From an uncultured Lachnospiraceae bacterium (lineage in GTDB: Bacteria; Bacillota; Clostridia; Lachnospirales; Lachnospiraceae), in contig CALCMD010000101.1 of assembly GCA_937965795.1 (NCBI GenBank), positions 1 through 64,000 on the forward strand: a DNA stretch of 64,000 bases. The letters are read 5' to 3'. The translations under genes were made by a program, and so were the position numbers. Numbering within the stretch: the stretch's first letter is position 1; each line of letters begins with the position of its first letter. The notes beneath the pieces are model-generated. The model saw nothing but the letters and a program-made list of their open reading frames with translations. It searched no databases and was not told the origin of the DNA. Shown piece by piece: positions 1-7,969 of the stretch.

Positions 1-2
1 GG

Positions 3-71
3 AAGTTCATCGGAGCGTTGCCCCAGTCCGTGTGGGATATGCGGCAGGCTGCCCGCGTCCGGGGTAAGTAA
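3..71 (+). CDS. C-terminal tail of an unidentified gene entering from the left
   Basis: An open frame runs from the window edge and stops at TAA (69-71), giving a 22-residue tail that ends in QAARVRGK. The composition is protein-like, but the piece is too short to identify. It would converge on the sortase gene that ends at 139. It could also be a chance open frame; positions 72-138 show nothing else. Confidence 0.25.
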   Translation, partial: KFIGALPQSVWDMRQAARVRGK

Positions 72-138
72 GAGAACTATCGATTCCTCAAACGTACGGA
101 ACGAACGCAAACTCCCCGCCAAACCAGAATATCCCCTC

Positions 139-780
139 CTATTCCCCCGCAGGCACACTGGAAAGCAGCCTGCAACGCAGGGTCACCCTGCTTCTTCCAC
201 CGAGCGTACAGGTAAAAAGCGTCATATCCCACTCTCCTGCTTCCATATCCTCCACCGCTATTCCCGGCAGCTCCTCCATGTCGACAACTTCATAGAAAAA
301 TTGATTCCCCTGCACATCCATGAACGAAATCTCCTCACCTGGCTCCAGGGTTTTCAGATTTCCGAAATGAGAGCTGTAGTTATGGGCGGCAACGATCAGG
401 TCATGACTGTAAGCCGAACCTTTATAACGACACGGAGCCACCCGCAGTCCCGGATAGCTCCACCCGCTCAGAACAGGGAGCTTCAGATTCAATGAAGTGA
501 TTTGAAGAACGCCGATATACTCCCGTCCATCGATCTCGGCAACTGGCATCTCCATATCCGGATACTGTTCATAGAGCGGCCGCTCCGTCACTTCCTCCTG
601 CTCTTCTTCCAAAGCGGAGTTTCTGTTTGCTTCTATCTTCTTTTCCAGTGGTTCCAGCGCCTTTTGTGCCGTGTCGGACGCTTTCTTTGCTTCCCATATG
701 TTATAACAGGAAAGAAAAAGAGCTGCCACAAGCAGCAGCAGCCCACTGGAAATCAAAAGCTTTCCCTTTGTTTTTTTCAT
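139..780 (-). CDS. sortase, last gene of the pilus operon
   Basis: This is a 213-residue membrane-anchored sortase (cysteine transpeptidase). An N-terminal membrane segment (about residues 8-26) is followed by a charged helical linker and then the sortase fold. Visible catalytic elements are His133 in AAHNY, Cys191 in TLFTCT, and Arg198 or Arg202 just after. It lacks the C-terminal membrane segment of class C pilus polymerases, so it is more likely a housekeeping-type or pilus-anchoring sortase that attaches finished pili to the wall. The start used is the ATG at 778-780, which overlaps the upstream minor pilin stop (ATGA); an in-frame extension to 861 would lie inside that gene. The subclass is uncertain. 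Confidence 0.85.
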   Translation of the reverse strand: MKKTKGKLLISSGLLLLVAALFLSCYNIWEAKKASDTAQKALEPLEKKIEANRNSALEEEQEEVTERPLYEQYPDMEMPVAEIDGREYIGVLQITSLNLKLPVLSGWSYPGLRVAPCRYKGSAYSHDLIVAAHNYSSHFGNLKTLEPGEEISFMDVQGNQFFYEVVDMEELPGIAVEDMEAGEWDMTLFTCTLGGRSRVTLRCRLLSSVPAGE

Positions 781-1763
781 TGGTAACTCTCCCTTTGTCT
801 GCGTAATACGCCAAGCAGTATCAGAAAAATTCCTGCCACGATGAGATACGGAACCGGCCACCAGAGCTGTCCTGTCTGTGGAAGCTTTGCGCCCGGACTG
901 CCGCCTCCCGTTTGATTTCCACCTGGGTTATTTCCTCCCGGAGTGGAATTCGGATTTTTGCCAGTCCCTTGAAAAGTATTCGTGATCACAAAATTCTTCC
1001 CGCTTTTTTCAACCTTTACTTGATAGGAGCTCCCAGGCTTCTTCTCCGTAACTGCCCATTTATGTCCCGCCTCCAGCTTTTTCCAGGTATGCGTCCAGTT
1101 ATTTGCTTTATTCAGCTTTACCTCTTCCTGAACCTTTCCGTCTTTTAAAAGCTGCGCCGTAACATTTGCGGGACGGTTCTTCTCATTTCCGGAATCCGAC
1201 CATTTCTTTGTCACCTTCACACTGAGCTGTTTGTCCTTCTCGTGCTTCTCATACTTCGGAGAAATCACCGGATCATAATCCCAGGCGTCATCCGCTGTCA
1301 GATTCGGCAGGCTGATCAGCGCCGAGGACGGCTCATAATAGAAATCGCCTTTTTCGTAAAGCCCGCCCGTCACCAGATAAAGTCCTGCTGCCAGGTTTTC
1401 GAACTGTAACTTTCCTTTTTCGTCCGTCTTTCCTTCCGCCACAGCCTTTTTCCCATCTCTCTGGACGTAAGCGGCAAGCGTCTGGGCCGCCGTATGCCAG
1501 CCGTCGCTGTCCAGATTCTCCAGAGATACGGGATATTCCGCAAAATCGCCCGACAGCGTGAAAGCCACATCCTCCGAAAGATCCGCCACCCGGTACAGAG
1601 AAAACGCCGCATCTTCAAATTCGCAGGAGAGCGTCACGGAAACTTTTTTCTCAAGCTCCGGTCTCGTATGTGCAAATGCCGTGTGCGGTATGCCAAAGGA
1701 AAATAGAACTACCCCGCAAAGCAAGAGCCGCATATGCGTTCTCTTTTTCAGAAACCATCTCAT
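777..1763 (-). CDS. LPXTG minor or basal pilin with Cna_B domain
   Basis: This is a 328-residue surface protein. A signal peptide ends near AFA (residues 29-31). An N-terminal SpaA-like beta-domain (about 40-165) is followed by a Cna_B-type domain (about 181-264, containing VTKKW and ending in ITNTF), a Gly/Asn/Pro linker (about 267-292), the sorting signal LPQTG (294-298), a hydrophobic segment and a basic tail. Cna_B domains often carry Lys-Asn isopeptide bonds. It overlaps both neighbouring sortase genes by four bases, which indicates translational coupling. As the smaller LPXTG protein in the locus it is probably the tip or wall-anchor subunit; which of the two cannot be told from sequence. 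Confidence 0.85.
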   Translation of the reverse strand: MRWFLKKRTHMRLLLCGVVLFSFGIPHTAFAHTRPELEKKVSVTLSCEFEDAAFSLYRVADLSEDVAFTLSGDFAEYPVSLENLDSDGWHTAAQTLAAYVQRDGKKAVAEGKTDEKGKLQFENLAAGLYLVTGGLYEKGDFYYEPSSALISLPNLTADDAWDYDPVISPKYEKHEKDKQLSVKVTKKWSDSGNEKNRPANVTAQLLKDGKVQEEVKLNKANNWTHTWKKLEAGHKWAVTEKKPGSSYQVKVEKSGKNFVITNTFQGTGKNPNSTPGGNNPGGNQTGGGSPGAKLPQTGQLWWPVPYLIVAGIFLILLGVLRRQRESYQ

Positions 1764-2596
1764 TTCCGTTCATCTCCTTTTCGTTTTTTTCGTCCCGCCG
1801 TGCTGACTAGCAGCCAGATCAGCAGAATCACCAAAATCGGCGCTGCTACCAGAGGCGCCACCAGAAGAGGATCCATCACTGTCGCATCCGAAGGTATCCG
1901 GACGTTCCCTGCCTCCGTCTCCACCCGATGACCACGTACCAGCAGCCTGTGGGAATTGACTCCATAAGGAGTACAGGTGACAAGCGTGCAGTAATCTTTT
2001 CCTTTCACAATCGACAGATCGTTCAGATCCTGCGGCTCTACGATTCGTATCTGATCCACTTCATACGCAAGGGTATCGTTTAAAATGTGCATCTGAAAGC
2101 GGTCGCCCACTTCCAGTTCATCCAAATCCGTGAAAAGCTTTGCGGAAGGCAGTCCCCTGTGCCCGGAAATGATGCAGTGAGAACCTGCTCCGCCCACAGG
2201 AAGCGAAGAACCTTCCAGGTGGCCGATTGCGATCTGGAGCACGGTCTCATCCGTCCCATGATAGATGGGGAGGGATATCCGAATCTTCGGAATCTCCACA
2301 TACCCCATAATTCCTGTTCCCGTCACATCCAGAATATTCTCATATTCCAGCTTTTCCTCCTCTGTCAGCTTCCATAAAATCCCTGTTTCCGCCAGAGAAC
2401 GGTTATAATCCTCCGCCGCTCTCCACATTTCCTCATACTGCGTTTCATCCAGTTCTCCTACATCCTTCACATAAGTCGCAATCGCCCTGGACTGATGCAG
2501 AGAATTCCAATAGTCGCTCACGGAAGGATACAGCATCAGGCAAATACCTGTCAGCAAAAGCAAAACAAGTATAATCGTTGATAAATGTTTCTTCAT
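1760..2596 (-). CDS. class C (pilus-polymerizing) sortase
   Basis: This is a 278-residue sortase with two membrane segments (about residues 8-24 and 244-264), the class C topology. The motifs are complete: His146 in SGHRG, Cys208 in TLVTCTP and Arg217 in NSHRLLVRGHR. The family polymerizes pilin by joining the LPXTG threonine of one subunit to a pilin-motif lysine of the next. The usual lid motif DPF/DPW before the catalytic domain is not evident; the corresponding stretch reads ETGILWKL. It lies 17 bases after the major pilin stop and overlaps the minor pilin gene by four bases. Confidence 0.92.
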   Translation of the reverse strand: MKKHLSTIILVLLLLTGICLMLYPSVSDYWNSLHQSRAIATYVKDVGELDETQYEEMWRAAEDYNRSLAETGILWKLTEEEKLEYENILDVTGTGIMGYVEIPKIRISLPIYHGTDETVLQIAIGHLEGSSLPVGGAGSHCIISGHRGLPSAKLFTDLDELEVGDRFQMHILNDTLAYEVDQIRIVEPQDLNDLSIVKGKDYCTLVTCTPYGVNSHRLLVRGHRVETEAGNVRIPSDATVMDPLLVAPLVAAPILVILLIWLLVSTAGRKKRKGDERK

Positions 2597-2613
2597 AAAT
2601 TTTTATGCCAAAA

Positions 2614-4131
2614 TTATTTCTCGCAGCTCATACGTCTCTTTGTAATCAGAAGAATCGCCGCGCCAACGACCAGGATTGCACCAATGACATAGAACATCGT
2701 CGTACCAATGCCGCCGGTCGAAGGAAGTGTTGATCCCTTATGGTTCACAACCTGTGTCGTAATATTTGTGAACGTAGCGTCTGCTCCCTGTCCGTTTTTG
2801 TTTACTGTGAAAGTGGCGTCTGCATTTGTCCCTTCTACTGTCAGACTTGTCAGCTTCGGATCTGCCGATTCCTTATCATAAACAGCTACGACTTTGAAAT
2901 CAATCGGCTGAATGGAATTGTATCCTTTCGGCGCCGTATCCTCGACTAACCGATAGTCTCCGGCAGCCAGTCCTGTAAAGGTAAAGGCAGAGAGCGTCCC
3001 ATCTGCGCCAAGTGTCTTTACATCTTCGTATGAGCCGTCCGCTTTTTTCTTCTTCAGTGTAAACTGCGCGCCGATCAGAGCTGCATTGCTATTGTCTCCG
3101 TCTACCTTGTTTGCTACCAGCTCAAAGGTAAATACGGTAACCTTATCTGTCGGCGTTGTTCCTGTTCCTGTTCCATTCGGATTGTTGGAGAATTCCAGGT
3201 GCGCTTCATTCGGGTTTCCAACGCCTGCAATCACTGCCTGCTCGTTCAGGGTCGCCGTGTATTCTACCACGATTGCGCTGTCCTTTGTCACACCGGTAAT
3301 TCCCTTCACGTTCGCACAGGTCACTTCAAGGCTGCATCCGTCTGCCAGTCCTTCGGTCGTAACGGTAAAGCTGCTCGTAATATCCTGATCTCCCAGTGTG
3401 ACTTTGACACTGCCTGCATCAAACGTCAGACCCGTCGAGAGGGTATCATGGAAGGTATAGCTGTAAGTCGTATAAGTATCCAGCGTGGATGGCATCGTAC
3501 CGGTCAGCTTAAACGGAACGTGCGAACCGATTGCATAATTTGCGCCATCCTGCCACGCGTCATCAAAATCCTTTACTTTTTTCGTCAGCGTCGGTACCGA
3601 AGACTTCGGGCTAACGGTTACATTCGCTACCACTCTCAGAATCACAGCCGTAGCAGCATCATTTCCTGTCACCGTTTCTGTATCCTTTACCAGATAATAA
3701 CCTGCCTGCAAATTGGAAAGCGCACAGCTCGTAGCGTCCTCTGCGACTTGGGCTGTTTCAGAAGCTGTATTCAGGTTATTGACTGCCACTTTTGCAAATG
3801 CCGCCACGAAAGCAGCATCGTCTTTCTTCTCTTCCAGTTTCTTTGCTACCTCAGCCGCTGTCGTGCAGCCATCATACGTCGCAGCATCCGCAGCCTTCAG
3901 AGCGCTCAGCAACGCCGTACCGTTTACGCCGGTTCCCCATTCAATATTACTCAGCACGCCATCTGAAAGATCACCGGAAAAAATCTGATAGGCTCCGTAG
4001 GTATGTCCTGCTTTGGTATCGTTGACCGTAATCGTATACGTTGTTCCATCGACTGCTCCTGCGGTAAGTGTCATAGCCGCCAGCATCACCAGTGTCAGCA
4101 TAAGGCTGACGATTTTCTTTCCATACTTCAT
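2614..4131 (-). CDS. major LPXTG pilin with isopeptide-forming domains
   Basis: This is a 505-residue major fimbrial subunit. A signal peptide (about 1-26, ending TAGA) is followed by an N-terminal pilin domain. A pilin-motif-like segment holds Lys176 (VSPKSSVPT), the likely acceptor for sortase polymerization. Next come a D2-type fimbrial isopeptide domain (about 185-330), a SpaA/Cna_B-like domain with an E-box (VEDTAPKGYN), and LPSTG (469-473) with a membrane segment and basic tail. The ATG at 4129-4131 has AAAGGAG upstream. The 162-base leader before it carries a stem-loop and a second strong Shine-Dalgarno sequence, described separately. Confidence 0.92.
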   Translation of the reverse strand: MKYGKKIVSLMLTLVMLAAMTLTAGAVDGTTYTITVNDTKAGHTYGAYQIFSGDLSDGVLSNIEWGTGVNGTALLSALKAADAATYDGCTTAAEVAKKLEEKKDDAAFVAAFAKVAVNNLNTASETAQVAEDATSCALSNLQAGYYLVKDTETVTGNDAATAVILRVVANVTVSPKSSVPTLTKKVKDFDDAWQDGANYAIGSHVPFKLTGTMPSTLDTYTTYSYTFHDTLSTGLTFDAGSVKVTLGDQDITSSFTVTTEGLADGCSLEVTCANVKGITGVTKDSAIVVEYTATLNEQAVIAGVGNPNEAHLEFSNNPNGTGTGTTPTDKVTVFTFELVANKVDGDNSNAALIGAQFTLKKKKADGSYEDVKTLGADGTLSAFTFTGLAAGDYRLVEDTAPKGYNSIQPIDFKVVAVYDKESADPKLTSLTVEGTNADATFTVNKNGQGADATFTNITTQVVNHKGSTLPSTGGIGTTMFYVIGAILVVGAAILLITKRRMSCEK

Positions 4132-4190
4132 AGTTTTCTCCTTTCTGTTCTCACTTTCTTCTTTTTCAGTTCAGAAACTGACCTGCATTT

Positions 4191-4273
4191 CTACATGAAT
4201 TTGAACCTCCTCCCTCCTTTTCTTTTTATGATGAAGAAGCCGTAATGCCGCTTTCACAGGCAGCATACCGCTT
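4191..4273 (-). promoter_or_regulatory. structured leader between signal peptidase and major pilin genes
   Basis: Read on the minus strand, a stem-loop (4273 to 4237, arms beginning AAGC and ending GCTT with small bulges) is followed by a purine run with two Shine-Dalgarno cores, AAAAGGAGGGAGGAGG (4222 to 4207). An ATG-TAG start-stop pair follows at 4196-4191. The true pilin ribosome site lies further downstream, next to 4131. This layout resembles a processing site plus a STAB-SD element that protects a downstream mRNA. The role is inferred. Confidence 0.45.
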
Positions 4274-4293
4274 GTGAGATACCTTCTCATTTG

Positions 4294-4881
4294 CTATTTT
4301 AGAAATCCAAATTTCTTTAACGGCCATACCCGAAAAACCAGTTTTCCTACAATCTGTTCCTCCGCCACGCTTCCCACCGCCTGGCTTCTGGAATCTACAG
4401 AAACGCTGCGATGATCTCCCATCAGAAACCAGCGGTTCTCCGGCACCTGGAAAGGCAGATCAATGTCGCACTCGCCAAGCGATCTTTCGGACAGATAGGG
4501 TTCATCAATCTCTTTCTCATTCACAAACACGGTTCCGTCCGCATCAATATCTACCCAGTCTCCCGGTCCGGCAATCACGCGCTTCACCAAAACCTTATTA
4601 TTATAATAAAATGCCACCACATCTCCGGTTTGGAAACCTGAACCCTTCAAAGATACCACGATGTCGCCTTCATCCAGTCCCGGCGTCATCGAATGCCCGT
4701 AAATCTGCAAGACCGGAAGAAAAAGCACCGCCACCAGAACTGCCATCGCAGCTACCGTAATCAGAGTAAATACTGTGTTTCGAAAAATTCTTCCATAACG
4801 CCTTCTGTATTTCACCCGTAAAATCTCCGTTTCCAGTTCATCCACCGTCGGCATCGGATTCTCTTTCTTTTCTTCTTCCAT
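4294..4881 (-). CDS. lepB: signal peptidase I
   Basis: This is a 195-residue type I signal peptidase with one N-terminal membrane segment (about 36-58) and the catalytic dyad Ser64 (GHSM) and Lys100 (LVKRVIA). The conserved GDH box (MGDHR) and a later SRS are present. It cleaves Sec signal peptides at the outer membrane face. It lies second in the pilus operon, directly upstream of the major pilin, so it is probably a dedicated peptidase for pilin precursors, as in several sortase pilus islands. It begins 23 bases after the coiled-coil gene. Confidence 0.92.
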   Translation of the reverse strand: MEEEKKENPMPTVDELETEILRVKYRRRYGRIFRNTVFTLITVAAMAVLVAVLFLPVLQIYGHSMTPGLDEGDIVVSLKGSGFQTGDVVAFYYNNKVLVKRVIAGPGDWVDIDADGTVFVNEKEIDEPYLSERSLGECDIDLPFQVPENRWFLMGDHRSVSVDSRSQAVGSVAEEQIVGKLVFRVWPLKKFGFLK

Positions 4882-4904
4882 TCTCTAAAACGCTTCTATC
4901 CTTT

Positions 4905-5468
4905 CTATATGCCCAGAAGTCCCCGCAATTCCTCATGCGTCTCATAGAACTTCTCCAGGCGTTCTTCTATCGTTTCCCATTTCTTTTCAACCTGAACTTC
5001 TGCCTCCTTTTGCAGCTCATCGCACTGTTTTCTCGTCTGCTGTATCAGCTCTTCGCACTGCTTCTGCGTCCGTTCCGCCAGCTCCTCACACTGTCTCCGT
5101 GTGCTTTCTTCCGTCTGTATGCACTCTTCCTGTATCTTCTCCTGCTGCTTTTTCGCTTTCTCCACCATCTTCTCGGCTTTTATCTGGCTGCTCTTTTCCC
5201 TTTCGGCGCAGATCTCTTCCTGCCGGCTGCTTAAGGTCTGTATATTCTCCAGATACTGCTCTGCCGCCGCCTGCGCCGCCACAAATACATCGTTTATCTG
5301 CAACGCGGCTTCTGCAATTGATCCCGCCTCATTCAAGCGGATTTCCCGGCATCTGAGCTGTTCCTTTGCCCCGGCAAGCTCTTTTTCCAGCCGCTCCGTC
5401 TCTTTCGTCTGTTCAAGCAGCAGTTCCAAAAGCTCTGCTCTTCTTAATTTCCCAAGTTCTTTTTTCAT
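4905..5468 (-). CDS. coiled-coil protein heading the pilus operon
   Basis: This is a 187-residue soluble protein, almost entirely charged helix, with no signal peptide or membrane segment. Residues 120-155 contain three near repeats of (Q)QC-E/D-EL about eleven residues apart, each with one cysteine. The N-terminus (KLRRAELLELLLEQ) is a compact helix. The start ATG at 5468 has AGGAG at good spacing. I do not recognise a characterised family. Being first in the operon, it may scaffold or position pilus assembly at the membrane, which is speculation. Confidence 0.7.
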   Translation of the reverse strand: MKKELGKLRRAELLELLLEQTKETERLEKELAGAKEQLRCREIRLNEAGSIAEAALQINDVFVAAQAAAEQYLENIQTLSSRQEEICAEREKSSQIKAEKMVEKAKKQQEKIQEECIQTEESTRRQCEELAERTQKQCEELIQQTRKQCDELQKEAEVQVEKKWETIEERLEKFYETHEELRGLLGI

Positions 5469-5651
5469 AAATTCTACTCCTGATCGTAAGGTTTTTCTTC
5501 CTCACAATTCCTGCGTGCAGGCATTTATCCTCCCTGTTGTCCGCAGAAATAAAAAATGCTGCAATTGTATTCATAACCGTAAGGCCATCATACGCTTTGC
5601 GGCATTGCTTTTGTATATAACTTTCACAAATTTGCTGTCTGCACTGATAGA

Positions 5652-5680
5652 ATTTTAGCATATTTGACATATAAAGTCAA
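5652..5680 (-). promoter_or_regulatory. sigma-A promoter of the pilus operon with embedded palindrome
   Basis: On the minus strand TTGACT (5680-5675), a 17-base spacer and TAAAAT (5657-5652) form a near-consensus promoter. The -35 box lies inside the inverted repeat TTGAC-N7-GTCAA (5664-5680), a possible operator. The leader to the first gene is about 175 bases. Confidence 0.7.
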
Positions 5681-5698
5681 TATTTACAAAATGATTTT

Positions 5699-5740
5699 AA
5701 GGGCAAGCCTGTAGGAAATGAAATTCCAGGCAATGCCCTT
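5699..5740 (-). terminator. stem-loop terminator after the aminotransferase gene
   Basis: The arms AAGGGCAAGCCTG and CAGGCAATGCCCTT (one bulge) enclose a short loop, 16 bases after the aminotransferase stop. The U-tract is modest on the minus strand and better on the plus strand. Confidence 0.6.
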
Positions 5741-5755
5741 TGTTTTTGCTATTTT

Positions 5756-7042
5756 CTATTTATTTTCCAAAATCTTATCCAGGCTGACCAGCTTCACACT
5801 GAGCACGAAAATCTGCGTAGCTACTGCCAGCTCGTCCGGCGTCGGAAACGACGGCGCAATCCGGATGTTGCTGTCCTGCGGGTCTTTCCCATATGGAAAC
5901 GTAGCGCCTGCCGGCGTCATGACCAGCCCTGCCTCTTTCGCCTTCGACACGATGGCTTTCGCACATCCCGGAAGGGAATCAAAAGAGATGAAATATCCTC
6001 CTCTCGGTTCGATCCAGCTTCCGATTTCCAGACCGTCCAGCTCACTTTTCAGTCCCTCAAGCACGGTCTCGAATTTCGGGCGCAGGCTTTCGGCATGTTT
6101 TCTCATGTGCTGAACCATGCCATGAATATCCTTAAAGAAACGCACATGACGAAGCTGGTTCAGCTTATCATGGCCAATGGTCTGGATCGCCATCTGCTTT
6201 TTGATAAATTCCAGATTGGCTTTCGACGCGCCGATTGCGGCCACGCCGGAACCCGGAAAGCTGACCTTTGAAGTGGAACAGAACTTATATACCATATCCG
6301 GATGTCCTTCTTTTTTACACTCCATCAGAATCTCCACCAGATTATCCTGCTTATCATCATACAGATGATGGATACCATAAGCATTGTCCCAGTAAATACG
6401 GAAGTCCTCAGCCGCCGGGTTCAGTCTGGCAAACCTGCGCACCGTTTCATCCGAATATGTGATCCCCTGCGGATTGGAATATTTCGGGACACACCAGATT
6501 CCTTTCACCGCAGGATCATTGTTAACATATTTCTCTACCAGATCCATGTCCGGCCCATCGGCTGTCATCGGGATGTTGATCATCTCAATCCCGAAATGCT
6601 CCGTAATTGCAAAATGCCTGTCATATCCGGGAACCGGACAGAGAAATTTAACTTTATCCAATTTGCACCACGGAGTGCTTCCCATAACCCCGTGCGTCAT
6701 GGAACGTGACACCGTATCATACATAATATTCAGACTGGAGTTCCCATAAATAATAATGTTATCCGGAGATACCTCTGTCATATCCGCAAGCAGTTCCTTT
6801 GCTTCCCTGATACCATCCAGCACGCCGTAATTTCTGCAATCCACGCCCTCTGTGCACTTTAAATCTGTTTCGCTGTTCAGCACATCCATCATGCCCATTG
6901 CAAGATCAAGCTGCACGGCAGACGGCTTTCCCCTGGACATATCCAGTTTCAGTCCCTTCGCCTTAATCTCTGCAAACTGTGCCTCCAGTGACGCTTTTTC
7001 CTGAAGTAATTCTTCCTTACTCCTGTCCTTATACGCTGTCAT
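5756..7042 (-). CDS. PLP-dependent class I aminotransferase (aspartate aminotransferase-like)
   Basis: This is a 428-residue fold-type I aminotransferase of the subgroup often annotated as aspartate aminotransferase or MocR-related. Visible features are the N-terminal LDMSRGKPS, the cofactor-binding region WCVPKYSNPQG, DNAYG with the PLP-contacting Asp, and the Schiff-base lysine in STSKVSFPGSG. The family moves amino groups between aspartate or alanine-type donors and 2-oxoglutarate in the cytosol. The start chosen is the ATG at 7042 with AGGAGG six bases upstream; the frame stays open to 7081 without a site. It has its own promoter and terminator. Confidence 0.88.
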   Translation of the reverse strand: MTAYKDRSKEELLQEKASLEAQFAEIKAKGLKLDMSRGKPSAVQLDLAMGMMDVLNSETDLKCTEGVDCRNYGVLDGIREAKELLADMTEVSPDNIIIYGNSSLNIMYDTVSRSMTHGVMGSTPWCKLDKVKFLCPVPGYDRHFAITEHFGIEMINIPMTADGPDMDLVEKYVNNDPAVKGIWCVPKYSNPQGITYSDETVRRFARLNPAAEDFRIYWDNAYGIHHLYDDKQDNLVEILMECKKEGHPDMVYKFCSTSKVSFPGSGVAAIGASKANLEFIKKQMAIQTIGHDKLNQLRHVRFFKDIHGMVQHMRKHAESLRPKFETVLEGLKSELDGLEIGSWIEPRGGYFISFDSLPGCAKAIVSKAKEAGLVMTPAGATFPYGKDPQDSNIRIAPSFPTPDELAVATQIFVLSVKLVSLDKILENK

Positions 7043-7112
7043 AATCGTCCTCCTCTTAAAATGTCTTTCTCTGAAATACACCTGTACGCATGTGGTGAAT
7101 TTCTCCTTTGCA

Positions 7113-7141
7113 ATTTTATTACTCTAAAGGAAATTCGTCAA
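7113..7141 (-). promoter_or_regulatory. sigma-A promoter of the aminotransferase gene
   Basis: TTGACG (7141-7136), a 17-base spacer and TAAAAT (7118-7113) on the minus strand leave a leader of about 60 bases before the ATG at 7042. Confidence 0.7.
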
Positions 7142-7177
7142 GTATTTCTTTTTGGATGGCAATACTTTCTTGTTCTT

Positions 7178-7618
7178 TTACCGTTCCCATACCATAAAAT
7201 ATTCTCTTTCTCCGGTAGAATCGTCCATATTTTCCGATTGAATCACAAAATCTTCTCTCTGATAGAATTTTACTGCCCGTATATTCTTCTGGTATACGTT
7301 CAGACTTAATCGGTTTTTTCCGTTTTTTACAAAATTTAACAGCATACTGCCTATCCCGTTTGACTGCGCTTCGGCGCAGACAAAGATTCCCGCAATATAA
7401 TCGCCGCTAAGTCCGACAAAGCCCTGTATGGTTCCATTCCCGCTTTCATAAACATACACTTCTGCCTGTAAAATCATTTCTTTCACGGATTCAAAATGAT
7501 CCCGCCAATATTGTGCAGAAATAAAATCGTGGGCTTCCCTGTTGGCGCTCAGCCAAATATCCGCAACTCTGTGAATATCCGGCTTCTGAAATTTTCTAAT
7601 CATAACTCCTTCACCCAT
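7178..7618 (-). CDS. GNAT-family N-acetyltransferase
   Basis: This is a 146-residue single-domain GNAT. The acetyl-CoA loop is QSNGIGSMLL (the Q/R-x-x-G-x-G/A motif), followed by the typical LNVYQKNIRAVKFYQREDF strand-helix that closes the fold. It resembles YjaB-type small acetyltransferases; the substrate cannot be told. Two ATGs compete: the one at 7618, used here, has no obvious ribosome site, while one five codons on has AAGGAG but very close. It sits between the aminotransferase promoter and the small ORF near the recombinase. Confidence 0.85.
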   Translation of the reverse strand: MGEGVMIRKFQKPDIHRVADIWLSANREAHDFISAQYWRDHFESVKEMILQAEVYVYESGNGTIQGFVGLSGDYIAGIFVCAEAQSNGIGSMLLNFVKNGKNRLSLNVYQKNIRAVKFYQREDFVIQSENMDDSTGEREYFMVWER

Positions 7619-7630
7619 TTCATCAAAATT

Positions 7631-7771
7631 CTAATTTTCCTCCTCCGCGTAATTGAATTTTTTTAACGCCGTCCGGTTCAGGTTATTCACAAGCTCTTCC
7701 CTTTCTTCCTCTGGTAAATCTTCGATTCGTACTTCCTTTCCGTCAATCACTACCAAATTGAGTATCTTCAA
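7631..7771 (-). CDS. small acidic protein next to the recombinase
   Basis: This is a 46-residue ORF starting at TTG (7769-7771) just after a GGGGGTGG ribosome site and ending with acidic AEEEN. It reads KILNLVVIDGKEV near the start and EDLPEEEREELVNNLNRTALKK in the middle region. From family knowledge, similarly short 'DGKEV...LP.E' proteins commonly lie beside phage or element recombinases; no function is established. It is divergent from the recombinase across a 198-base gap, which suggests shared control. Confidence 0.6.
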   Translation of the reverse strand: MKILNLVVIDGKEVRIEDLPEEEREELVNNLNRTALKKFNYAEEEN

Positions 7772-7969
7772 TTTACCACCCCCCTGCTTTTTTGGCAAGA
7801 TTCTTTGTCTTATTTCCTCCTGTTACATGGTTATTCCCTACTGTTTGTACACCTTGCCTGCTTTTTACCTCAAAAGCGTTCTTTCCTGCAAGGGTAAAGA
7901 CGTTTCCTGTGCGCAGAGGTATTTTTTAACCTCCGTCCACATATATTCAAACCAGGAGCGTGATCATTT

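Noticed and set aside
1..138. Search for the missing SleC 3' end on the minus strand
   Set aside because: No frame here resembles the QWGS or peptidoglycan-binding segments; the missing part is not at the window edge.
5413..5670. Open frame in the pilus operon leader
   Set aside because: It starts at the promoter -10 region, lacks a ribosome site and has no protein-like pattern; it is leader sequence.
7772..7969. Sporulation sigma-factor promoter for the recombinase (CATATATTC near 7941)
   Set aside because: It only partly matches the sigma-E/K -10 pattern and has no convincing -35; it cannot be used as evidence for a skin-type element.
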